A stretch of 15,459 nt of DNA from Spirochaeta sp. (lineage in GTDB: Bacteria; Spirochaetota; Spirochaetia; DSM-2461). The notes beneath the pieces were generated by a model. It was not told the origin of the DNA. It ran no database searches and was given only the letters and a program-made list of their open reading frames with translations. The position numbers and the translations under genes are program-made. The stretch is from assembly GCA_030635565.1 (NCBI GenBank), contig DAOVYP010000017.1, positions 1 to 15,459 of the forward strand, given 5' to 3'. Positions 1 through 6,937 of the stretch are shown here, piece by piece (position 1 is the stretch's first letter; each line of letters begins with the position of its first letter).

Positions 1-866
1 AACGCATTCAATGTGTCATACACCCACTTGATGGATCTTTCCATGACAGGCCCTCCTGCGGCATCGCACTCGATGCTCACATTCCCCCGGAAACCATGAT
101 CGCGCAATAACTCGAAGCAGGTCCTGATATTGTCCCTGTTGACCCCTTCTCCAACGGCACAGTGACTCATGCCAATCCCGAACTGTTTGCCCCGGCTCGA
201 TTCAGAGAGTTCCGGGGCCACATCCTTGATATGAAGATGACTGATTTTATCGATGAACAGCTTCATGAATTCGACAGGATCCTGCCCGGCGATGAAGACA
301 TTGCCGAAATCGTAATTGAGCCGTAATAACGGACTGTCACTGAAACTCAGCATTTCTTCGAGATATTCGGGATTTCCGGTGAAATAACCGTGTGTCTCAA
401 TATTAATGACGATCCCGCAGCGTTCCGCCCAGTCGAGAACCTGGGTATAGCTTCTTCGCATCATGTCCATGGCTTCCCGGTCTGTAAGGCCTTCAGGTCT
501 GAACAGACCATCGGTTGTATCCACCATCGGGCATCCTACCTGGGCCGCCCATCGTATTGTTCTTTGAATGTAGGGGACAGCGATGGAAGGTCCTTCGAGT
601 CCTGAAATTGGAAATGCCGCGTCAATCTGCGACAACAAAACATCGTGTTCCGCCAACTTATCCTTTACGGCAAGCGGATCTTCCCAGGATGCGACATGGG
701 GGAAGTACCCCAAACCATGATTCCATGTAACGCCATCCACCATGCCGCACTCAATATTGTGGATACCATGTTCTTTCGCCCAGATGAGTGTTTTATCGAA
801 AGAGAAATATGCCGAATGAAATGCACCATTGTGAAATCCGACTTTGAAATTCGCCTGATTTTTCAT
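1..866 (-). CDS. Sugar phosphate isomerase/epimerase, TIM barrel (3' end cut by window)
   Basis: This is a xylose-isomerase-like TIM-barrel protein (AP_endonuc_2 / IolE-IolI superfamily). I read it by reverse-complementing the first 866 bases. The frame stays open for 288 codons to the window edge, and the family is usually about 270-300 residues, so only the extreme C-terminus should be missing. The four residues that normally bind the divalent metal are visible: Glu157 (in NIETH), Asp186 (NYDFGN), His212 (HLHIKD) and Glu266 (SIECD). There is no signal peptide, so it should be cytoplasmic. The start ATG follows an AAGG ribosome site about 8 bases upstream and lies 24 bases after the stop of the upstream propeller gene, so it is the third gene of the leftward operon. 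The reaction is unknown. Isomerases, epimerases, dehydratases and 3-keto-glycoside lyases all use this fold. The family call is firm and the substrate is not. Confidence 0.88.
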   Translation of the reverse strand, partial: MKNQANFKVGFHNGAFHSAYFSFDKTLIWAKEHGIHNIECGMVDGVTWNHGLGYFPHVASWEDPLAVKDKLAEHDVLLSQIDAAFPISGLEGPSIAVPYIQRTIRWAAQVGCPMVDTTDGLFRPEGLTDREAMDMMRRSYTQVLDWAERCGIVINIETHGYFTGNPEYLEEMLSFSDSPLLRLNYDFGNVFIAGQDPVEFMKLFIDKISHLHIKDVAPELSESSRGKQFGIGMSHCAVGEGVNRDNIRTCFELLRDHGFRGNVSIECDAAGGPVMERSIKWVYDTLNA

Positions 867-890
867 AAGTTTTTCCTTGTTGAGCCCGCC

Positions 891-1991
891 CTAACTTAGA
901 AGCTCTTCGGCCTTTTTTCTGGGTAGAAAATTCATTACCAGAGGCTGAGAGAAATCCTTCCTGGACTGTTGCCAGACTGCATAAAACCCTTCGTCGCATT
1001 CCAGGACATCAACATAACGGCTGCTTCCTGTCCCTTCGGGACTGACGAACATGGGATACAGAAGTGACAGACGCTTGAAGTCTCTGAACTGCGGGTTTTC
1101 GAAGTATCCGCAGCCCCCCAGCTCTTCACAGGAGTATCCACGGGGCCGGGATTTCGCGCTTCCGTGTTCCTTATGGTTCCGGAGGCATTCTGCCGAGTCA
1201 TAAAAGACCAGAGTTACCGTAGAATTTTCATCGAAAACGCCGATACCTTTCAAGTCGAGGAATGCCGTTCCTCTGGCCATCGATACGTCCCAGGTCTGTC
1301 CTTTGGGAATGATGTTGTAAACCGGATTACCAAATGTCTCCGATCCTTTCGGCCTGATGATATAGCCGGTATTGGACGATGACCAAGCGAAGGGGTGGGT
1401 GCAGAAAAGCAGGACAGTATCTCCAGCGGGGTTTTTATAAATGAATGGATCCTTGATATGAAGATTCACCGGATCATCGGACTTGAAAACCTGCTTGAGG
1501 TTCCGGGGATCGAACTCCTCAATATTATTGGCTTTGATGCAGTCGATAGACCAGACTCCGGCCCCCGGTTTCAAATATTCTTTAACCTCTTCCGGATAGG
1601 GGACGGCTTTTTCAGTGGAGATGTAAAGCTCTACCTCACCGGTATCCATCTGATTCAGAGCTGTTCCTTCAATGGAATAAACTTTCTCGAAACCAGACAG
1701 ATCCTTCTTGGAGAAGGAAAGTACTTTATTGAAATTTTGCCCCTTGTCAACGGATTTGAAAATCGCCAGTTCGAGACCTCTCTCTCCTTTTGCCAGCCCC
1801 TCTCTGGAGTCGCCGAAATTCCGATATCGGCCGGAGACATACAAGGTGCCGGCCCTGTCCTGAATAATGGAAGCACCACCGAACCAGAATCCGGAGCTGT
1901 TTTTTTTCGGGGATACGATGATTCGTGCTTTTTCCTGATCTATCAGGGCATTGGCAAAAGCGATTACTTTTTCTTCAACATTCTTTTTCAT
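891..1991 (-). CDS. Cytoplasmic sialidase/glycosidase-like beta-propeller protein
   Basis: A 366-residue soluble protein without signal peptide or membrane segment. It has repeated short beta-strand patterns of the kind seen in sialidases and five-bladed GH32/GH43-like propellers. A near-Asp-box, SVDKGQNF (residues 80-87, pattern S-x-D-x-G-x-x-F), follows the strand pattern DRAGTLYVSGRY. A second blade-like stretch begins HIKDPFIY (about 168-175). I cannot identify a full catalytic set, so calling it an active sialidase would be unsafe. It is the second gene of the leftward operon: its AGGAG ribosome site overlaps the stop codon of the TauE-like gene and the two ORFs are 12 bases apart, which suggests translational coupling. 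Because it sits beside an intracellular sulfatase and dehydrogenases, it may bind or hydrolyse an imported glycoside. It could also be a non-catalytic propeller. The fold call is moderate and the function is open. Confidence 0.6.
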   Translation of the reverse strand: MKKNVEEKVIAFANALIDQEKARIIVSPKKNSSGFWFGGASIIQDRAGTLYVSGRYRNFGDSREGLAKGERGLELAIFKSVDKGQNFNKVLSFSKKDLSGFEKVYSIEGTALNQMDTGEVELYISTEKAVPYPEEVKEYLKPGAGVWSIDCIKANNIEEFDPRNLKQVFKSDDPVNLHIKDPFIYKNPAGDTVLLFCTHPFAWSSSNTGYIIRPKGSETFGNPVYNIIPKGQTWDVSMARGTAFLDLKGIGVFDENSTVTLVFYDSAECLRNHKEHGSAKSRPRGYSCEELGGCGYFENPQFRDFKRLSLLYPMFVSPEGTGSSRYVDVLECDEGFYAVWQQSRKDFSQPLVMNFLPRKKAEELLS

Positions 1992-2003
1992 AGGATGTTT
2001 CTC

Positions 2004-2756
2004 CTAAAGCAATGGTTTGGCAATTGAGTAAACCGAAATGAGCACAATTATCACTGATATGACGATGTTAAGCATCTTGCCGTTCAACTTGTTACCAATT
2101 TGAATTCCCGTAAAGGAACCGATTAATACAACAGGGATTATCAGGAGTCCCGACAGGAAGCCGCGGAACGCGGCATTCCCGAATACGAAGCAATACAAGA
2201 CGATTTGAAGGATTGTCATCAGGAGAAACACGGACCAGAGCGTTACCCGAATCCGGTCGTTGTCCCATTTATGGGCCAGGACCCAGAGGACAATAACCGG
2301 ACCGCCGACTCCTGCCAGGCCGCAAATATATCCTCCCATCGAGAGAGCTGCAGCGCCCCAATACCAGGGAACAATATCTCTGGGTTCGATTTTGAGAAAG
2401 GTTTTAACCGAGACGATAACCAGGAGGATTATTCCAATGATGATTCCGAAGAGACCCTGGTTGAAGCGCGTTATCTCGTGAAGTGTCAGGACTCCCATAA
2501 CCATACCCGCATTACAGTACAGGGAGAGGATCAGAATTTCCTTGATATTAATTATCTTTCTGAATCGAACAACGCCGTATAGTGACTGTGTGACTGCTGC
2601 CGTTGCAGAGAGCGGCAAGGCAATTTCCGGGCTCAAACAAAAGGTAGTCAGTAAGGGTATTGCAATAACACCGAAACCGAATCCCGTCGCACCCTGTACC
2701 AGTGAAGAGACGAAAATTATGAGACTTATTGGAAAACTGATAATTAAATTCTCCAT
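2004..2756 (-). CDS. TauE/SafE family membrane anion exporter
   Basis: A 250-residue integral membrane protein of the TauE/SafE (formerly DUF81) family, whose studied members export sulfite, sulfoacetate or related sulfur anions. Two internally related glycine-rich motifs mark the family: QGATGFGFGVIAIPLL (about residues 22-37) and GYICGLAGVGGPVIVLWVL in the second half. The remainder is seven to eight hydrophobic helices. It is the first gene of the leftward operon, divergent from the TRAP transporter. With a sulfatase in the facing operon, export of sulfate or sulfite released by desulfation is a reasonable inference, although many family members have unknown substrates. The ATG chosen gives a natural first helix. 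No Shine-Dalgarno sequence precedes it, and the best promoter places transcription start almost at the ATG, so the message may be leaderless. Confidence 0.87.
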   Translation of the reverse strand: MENLIISFPISLIIFVSSLVQGATGFGFGVIAIPLLTTFCLSPEIALPLSATAAVTQSLYGVVRFRKIINIKEILILSLYCNAGMVMGVLTLHEITRFNQGLFGIIIGIILLVIVSVKTFLKIEPRDIVPWYWGAAALSMGGYICGLAGVGGPVIVLWVLAHKWDNDRIRVTLWSVFLLMTILQIVLYCFVFGNAAFRGFLSGLLIIPVVLIGSFTGIQIGNKLNGKMLNIVISVIIVLISVYSIAKPLL

Positions 2757-2765
2757 TGGTAATTC

Positions 2766-2794
2766 AAACTAGCCGAGGGAGTTTTCATTGTCAA
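2766..2794 (-). promoter_or_regulatory. Candidate sigma70 promoter of the leftward operon
   Basis: Read on the minus strand, a perfect TTGACA (-35, 2789-2794) is followed after 17 bases by TAGTTT (-10, 2766-2771). The -35 is excellent and the -10 is weak. Predicted transcription start would be near 2759, only a few bases before the ATG at 2756, leaving essentially no leader. Confidence 0.5.
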
Positions 2795-2805
2795 TGTGGC
2801 ATTAC

Positions 2806-2822
2806 TTTTTTCACCGAAAAAA
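2806..2822. promoter_or_regulatory. Perfect 17-bp inverted repeat, likely ROK repressor operator
   Basis: The sequence TTTTTTC-ACC-GAAAAAA has two perfect 7-base arms around a 3-base centre. It lies between the divergent -35 boxes and ends 2 bases before the -35 of the rightward promoter. A palindrome with outer T/A runs and inner C/G resembles operators of ROK repressors such as NagC and Mlc. A ROK regulator is encoded downstream at 5769. The palindrome is seen directly; the assignment to that protein is inference. Confidence 0.65.
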
Positions 2823-2824
2823 CA

Positions 2825-2852
2825 TTGACGAATTGGTTTTCTATGATATAAT
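2825..2852 (+). promoter_or_regulatory. Strong sigma70-type promoter of the rightward TRAP operon
   Basis: TTGACG (2825-2830) and a perfect TATAAT (2847-2852) are separated by 16 bases. Transcription would begin near 2859, giving a leader of about 20 bases. The leader contains the ribosome site AAGGAGAG (2867-2874) just before the dctP ATG at 2879. The adjacent palindrome at 2806-2822 suggests repression by steric blocking. Confidence 0.75.
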
Positions 2853-2878
2853 TTTCAAAAATCCACAAGGAGAGAAGA

Positions 2879-3895
2879 ATGAAGAAGATCCTTATCCTCA
2901 TGTTACTGTGTGCTGTTTCGGTATTCACGGTGTATGCGAATGGTGGCGCGGAGCCGGAGGTTTACACTTTGCGGGCCGGTCATACCAATACACCCGCAGC
3001 TGATTCCTTTTATCAGATTCAAGCAACGATTTTCAAAGAACTGGTCGAAGATTATTCGGACGGTAGAATCCAGGTGGATATTTATCCCTCAGCTCAGCTG
3101 GGCAGCGACCGGGAAATGATTGAATATGTGAAAACGGGATCCCAGGACATCCACCTCACGAGCCTCAATCTTATTACTGACCACGCCCCTCGTCTGGATT
3201 CGCTGATGCTGCCCTTCATCTTCGACGATCCTGACAAGGCAGTCGGTGCTGTCGATGATTTGTGGGAATATTACAATGATTACACGAAAGAAAGAGCCGA
3301 TCTGATTCTCCTCGATCTTCCCATCGTCGGATATCGAAAAATCATGAGCGTCAAGCCGATCCGCAGCCTGGATGAAGCAAGAAACGTTAAATTCCGCCTG
3401 CCGCCAAGTCCTCTTTTCGTAAAAACATTCGAAGGACTGGGAATCAATCCGGTCACAATTCCATGGGTAGAACTTTTCAGCGCCATGCAGCTGGGAACCG
3501 TTGACGCATTCGAGTGCGATCCTACAGTTCTCGTTTCCGCCCGATACAACGAAGTCGTGAAATATATCACTGATATCGATTGGACCACTCAGGTGTCGGT
3601 TATGGTGATGAGTGAAATTTCCTATAACAAGCTCCCGGCAGATCTTCAGAAAGCAGTTGATAAGGCAGCTGCCGGAACCAGGGAAAGAATGAAAGTTGAA
3701 TCATCGAATATTCTGGATACCTGCATAGCACAGTCTCCGGATGTCACATTCCTGGGAAGACCCGATGACTACGAGGAATGGGTCAGGCTCGGTCAGAAAG
3801 TCTGGCCTGAATTCTATGAAAGGATCGGGGACGGCGATGCGGCAGTCGGTGAAGAAGCGGTCAATATGCTCGTACAGGCATACGCGAATCAGTAG
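2879..3895 (+). CDS. dctP: TRAP transporter periplasmic substrate-binding protein (DctP family)
   Basis: A 338-residue extracytoplasmic binding protein that captures the substrate for a TRAP (tripartite ATP-independent periplasmic) transporter; the symbol is family-level. An N-terminal Sec signal peptide (MKKILILMLL onwards) probably ends after Ala20 in VYA|NGG, a context typical of spirochaete binding proteins. The DctP hallmark region runs from about 171 to 203: KFRLPPSP with Arg173, then GLGINPVTIPWVELFSAMQLG and VDAFE. In characterised relatives the equivalent arginine binds the substrate carboxylate, so a sugar acid or other organic acid is the expected ligand. It is the first gene of the rightward operon, with a strong ribosome site. 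A hairpin after its stop may give it higher expression than the membrane subunits. The family call is very safe and the ligand unknown. Confidence 0.95.
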   Translation: MKKILILMLLCAVSVFTVYANGGAEPEVYTLRAGHTNTPAADSFYQIQATIFKELVEDYSDGRIQVDIYPSAQLGSDREMIEYVKTGSQDIHLTSLNLITDHAPRLDSLMLPFIFDDPDKAVGAVDDLWEYYNDYTKERADLILLDLPIVGYRKIMSVKPIRSLDEARNVKFRLPPSPLFVKTFEGLGINPVTIPWVELFSAMQLGTVDAFECDPTVLVSARYNEVVKYITDIDWTTQVSVMVMSEISYNKLPADLQKAVDKAAAGTRERMKVESSNILDTCIAQSPDVTFLGRPDDYEEWVRLGQKVWPEFYERIGDGDAAVGEEAVNMLVQAYANQ

Positions 3896-3908
3896 CTTTT
3901 GATCAGAG

Positions 3909-3933
3909 GGCGGCAATTTTATTGCCGCCTTTT
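3909..3933 (+). terminator. Intra-operon hairpin with T-run (attenuator or 3' stabiliser)
   Basis: GGCGGCAAT (3909-3917), loop TTT, and ATTGCCGCC (3921-3929) form a perfect 9-bp stem, followed by TTTT (3930-3933). It starts 13 bases after the dctP stop and 50 bases before dctQ. It looks like an intrinsic terminator but must be leaky, because dctQ and dctM follow with no evident promoter. Confidence 0.75.
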
Positions 3934-3958
3934 CATAATCCCAACAAGGCAAGTCAGT

Positions 3959-4453
3959 ATGAAGAAGATTCTCAGATTTCTGGATCATCGGTTTGAAGAA
4001 ATCATTGGCGTAGTTCTTTTATCCGTTGTCATTATTCTCATTTTCATCGGAGTCGTACTGAGACTTCTATTCAACAGCGGCATGCCGGTTCAGGAAGAAC
4101 TCTCGAGAATCCTCTATGTCATCATGGTGTTCCTGGGAGCCAGTTACGGATTGTCTAAAAACGATCACATCAGGGTAACCTTTTTGTATAACTACCTGAA
4201 TGACAAAGGTAAGAAAATCATGCGTGTCATCACCGATGCAATCTGGATCTTTTTTCACCTGTACATGATTTATTTTTCTATTGTCGTATACCAGCTGATG
4301 AGAGTGAAACCCGGTTATTCCTCGGCTCTGCATATCGGGCTGCATACGATTTTCGCTACGGTGCCTCTGGCTTTCACCCTCATGACTTTTCGCATCGTAC
4401 AGATATTAGTCAGGGATTGGAAAGCCGATGACCTTTATATCAAAACATCCTGA
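3959..4453 (+). CDS. dctQ: TRAP transporter small permease (DctQ family)
   Basis: The small four-helix membrane subunit of the TRAP transporter, pairing with DctM. The protein has 164 residues from the chosen ATG, normal for the family; the frame is open 60 bases further upstream, but that extension would run through the terminator-like hairpin. A candidate ribosome site (AAGG) lies upstream of 3959. Four hydrophobic segments are visible, at roughly residues 15-38, 50-67, 90-112 and 126-149. The family pattern QEELSRILYVIMVFLGASYG with a following DHIRV stretch is present. Its place between dctP and dctM, 18 bases before dctM, completes a standard three-gene TRAP set. Confidence 0.93.
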   Translation: MKKILRFLDHRFEEIIGVVLLSVVIILIFIGVVLRLLFNSGMPVQEELSRILYVIMVFLGASYGLSKNDHIRVTFLYNYLNDKGKKIMRVITDAIWIFFHLYMIYFSIVVYQLMRVKPGYSSALHIGLHTIFATVPLAFTLMTFRIVQILVRDWKADDLYIKTS

Positions 4454-4471
4454 ACTTCATAAGGAAATATC

Positions 4472-5761
4472 ATGCTGCTCGCAATATTATTGGTAGTTCT
4501 CCTGGCTTTGGGGCTCCCCATCTATGTCTGTCTTGGTATGGTTGTCGTTGTTTTTATGGGACTGGAGGGCATACCGGTCCAATTCCTGGTAAGAGGTTTT
4601 TACGCGGGTATTGATCAGTATCCGTTGATTGCCGTAACCGGGTTTATCCTGGTTGGATATCTATTTGAAAGTGCCGGTATAACGGATGGTCTGATCAGAC
4701 TTGTCAAAAGACTCATGCAGTCTTTCAAGGCCGGACTGGCCGTTATCACCATTGTTGCATGTGCCGTGTTTGCCGCGGTAACCGGCTCCGGGCCGGCTAC
4801 TGTCGCCACGATCGGCGGAGTGATGATTCCGGCAATGATCGCAATCGGCTATGACAGAAAGTTTGCAGGTGCCGTGTCGGTCAGCGGCGGCGCACTTGGT
4901 ATTCTCATACCCCCGAGCAACCCTTTCCTCATGTATGGAATAATCGCAAGCCAGTCGATCGGCGCTCTTTTCCTGGCCGGTGTTGTCCCCGGAATTCTGA
5001 TGACTATTGCCCTGTCTTTCACGGCCTGGCTGATTCTAAGGATGAAATCGAAAAAAGAGGATTACCAGGGAGAGGAGATCGAGAAGGTAAATCTCAAACC
5101 TAAGGACGTGTTTCTCGCTTTCTGGGATGCCAAATGGTCTCTGATCGCAATCATTCTGCTCCTGGGAGGGATTTACGCAGGATTCTTCACCCCCATTGAA
5201 GCGGCGGAGGTAACGGTTTTCTACACCCTGATCGTCGGTTTGTTCATCACAAAAAGACTCAATGCAAAGAACATTTATTCTGCTCTTCAGAGGACGGTCC
5301 GACTGAGCGGGACATTAATCATACTTGTGGGTGCCGGAGTAGCGTTTTCAAGGCTTCTGACGATAATGCATATCCCGCAGGAGTTGGGTAATTCCATTGG
5401 TGGCCTATCATTCGGTAAAAACGTCATTCTGCTGCTCATTATGGGCGTCATGATTTTTGTGGGTACCTGGTGCGAAACCTTCTCACAGATAATCATCCTG
5501 ACGCCGATATTCCTGCCGGTCGTCATGAGACTCGGGGTTGATCCGATTCATTTTGGAGTCCTGTTTGTCGTGTGTGCGGAAATCGGTTTCCTGACTCCAC
5601 CGGTCGGTGCCAATCTGTTCGTCGGAATGAAAATCGCGAAGGTCTCGTTGGAGGAGATATCCAAATCGACGTTGCCGTTTATATTGACTTATATAATTGT
5701 TCTTTTATTACTGGTATTCATACCCGGGATATCGATGTTCCTGCCGAATCTCGTATTTTAA
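4472..5761 (+). CDS. dctM: TRAP transporter large permease (DctM family)
   Basis: The 429-residue large membrane subunit, the sodium-driven transport channel of the TRAP system, of usual family length. It is almost wholly hydrophobic with about a dozen segments. Conserved stretches include AVTGSGPATVATIGGVMIPAM, which belongs to the first half-repeat, then LGILIPPSNPFLMYGI and later EIGFLTPPVGANLFV. The ATG is preceded by AAGGAAA. The gene runs nearly into the ROK regulator, with 7 bases between the two ORFs, so the regulator is co-transcribed with the transporter. Nothing appears broken or truncated. The substrate cannot be read from the permease. Confidence 0.95.
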   Translation: MLLAILLVVLLALGLPIYVCLGMVVVVFMGLEGIPVQFLVRGFYAGIDQYPLIAVTGFILVGYLFESAGITDGLIRLVKRLMQSFKAGLAVITIVACAVFAAVTGSGPATVATIGGVMIPAMIAIGYDRKFAGAVSVSGGALGILIPPSNPFLMYGIIASQSIGALFLAGVVPGILMTIALSFTAWLILRMKSKKEDYQGEEIEKVNLKPKDVFLAFWDAKWSLIAIILLLGGIYAGFFTPIEAAEVTVFYTLIVGLFITKRLNAKNIYSALQRTVRLSGTLIILVGAGVAFSRLLTIMHIPQELGNSIGGLSFGKNVILLLIMGVMIFVGTWCETFSQIIILTPIFLPVVMRLGVDPIHFGVLFVVCAEIGFLTPPVGANLFVGMKIAKVSLEEISKSTLPFILTYIIVLLLLVFIPGISMFLPNLVF

Positions 5762-5768
5762 AAGATCG

Positions 5769-6926
5769 ATGCACAATACTCCGCTCAGACCGACAGATAT
5801 ACGAAAACGAAACGAGAAAATGATCCTTCGAATCATCAGGAACGAGGGAGTCATTTCTCAGGCGAATATCGTACAGTCGACGAAACTGATGGCGTCCAGC
5901 GTTCTTTCCATCTTCAACGGACTTCAGGAAAAAAACTTGATATGCGAGGCATCAAGCTGCGAAATCCCGATGAGAGAACAAAAAGGTAGAAAGCCTAAAT
6001 ACTTCAAAATCGAACCTTCCGCTTTTTATGCCGTTGGAATTGATTTGACTCCCCACTTTTTTCATCTGTCACTGGTTGATTTCTCCGGGAATACAGTCAT
6101 CGACAGACAAGTTGATATCGATAATACAATGAGCCTGGATAAGCTTTATCAGATTATCAAAGAATCAATGTTCGATTTGACAAAGAGGAAAAGGATCTCC
6201 AGGAAAAAAATTCTCGGCCTGGGTATGGGCATCCCGGGTCAGGTTGATTACGAAAGGGGAATTTGCTTGAGCTCTCCCTTTTTTCAAGGCTTAACGGACG
6301 TCCCAATCGGTGAGCAACTCGCCGATTTGCTGAAGGTTCCGGTTTATATCCACAACAATTGTTCCGTCATCACTGTCAGTGAGCGTCATTACCGGCAGAA
6401 TCTGCAGCAATACGAGTCTCTAATGACTGTGTTATTGAGGACCGGTGTGGGTGGCGGTTTTGTAGAACGGAATACTCCTGACAGCTACAATCAGGTGTCG
6501 GCATATGAAATCGGGCATATCCCATATTCCCTGGATGGCCCCATCTGTCATTGCGGTGCCAGGGGGTGCATTGAGACGCAACTCGGGGAAGATGTATTGA
6601 TCAGGGATCTCAATGAAGTTTCGGTATTGAAGAGTCTTCCCGATATCGATGAAGAATACCTGAGGAATGATAAAGTTCGAAAGATTTTGGATAACAAAGG
6701 GCGTTTGCTTTACATGATCCTGCGCAGTGTCTATCAGGCGGTTTTCCCCGATACGATACTTCTGATTTCAAGATCCCCGGCCCTATCAAAGCATTTGGCC
6801 GGGTTGCTGGTTCGGGAAGCGAAGCAGGACAAGCTTTCACGATTCAGGGTAATGGCCGAAAGTTACGATCCCGCACTCTACAGCAAAGGAGCCGCGGATC
6901 TCGTCTGGGAAAATTACTTTATCTGA
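5769..6926 (+). CDS. ROK-family transcriptional repressor
   Basis: A 385-residue NagC/XylR-type regulator with an N-terminal winged helix-turn-helix (about 10-60, starting RPTDIRKRNEKMIL) and a C-terminal ROK sugar-binding domain. GRKP (73-76) is the usual hinge. The ROK zinc site is intact: His250, Cys260, Cys262 and Cys267 in EIGH...CHCGARGC. The sugar kinase catalytic Asp of the usual ENDAN motif is replaced in HNNCS (195-199; Asn197), and the ATP-binding DxGGT motif is degenerate (GIDLT), so it should sense a sugar rather than phosphorylate it. I chose the ATG at 5769 because it gives the standard ROK N-terminus; the ORF is open further upstream inside dctM. The ribosome site is weak, so coupling to dctM translation is likely. 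Its probable operator is the palindrome at 2806-2822, which would make it autoregulatory. Confidence 0.92.
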   Translation: MHNTPLRPTDIRKRNEKMILRIIRNEGVISQANIVQSTKLMASSVLSIFNGLQEKNLICEASSCEIPMREQKGRKPKYFKIEPSAFYAVGIDLTPHFFHLSLVDFSGNTVIDRQVDIDNTMSLDKLYQIIKESMFDLTKRKRISRKKILGLGMGIPGQVDYERGICLSSPFFQGLTDVPIGEQLADLLKVPVYIHNNCSVITVSERHYRQNLQQYESLMTVLLRTGVGGGFVERNTPDSYNQVSAYEIGHIPYSLDGPICHCGARGCIETQLGEDVLIRDLNEVSVLKSLPDIDEEYLRNDKVRKILDNKGRLLYMILRSVYQAVFPDTILLISRSPALSKHLAGLLVREAKQDKLSRFRVMAESYDPALYSKGAADLVWENYFI

Positions 6927-6937
6927 AAGGAAAATTC

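Noticed and set aside
390..899. Three overlapping plus-strand ORFs of 71-84 codons
   Set aside because: They lie opposite the minus-strand TIM-barrel gene, which has all four metal motifs. The small ORFs show no domain pattern.
1395..2027. A 210-codon plus-strand ORF
   Set aside because: It is antisense to the propeller gene, lacks a ribosome site and has no recognisable motif.
2879..2941. Possible lipoprotein signal in the TRAP binding protein (MLLC, Cys11)
   Set aside because: The residues before the Cys do not fit a lipobox and the Cys lies inside the hydrophobic core. A normal cleavage site after VYA is better.
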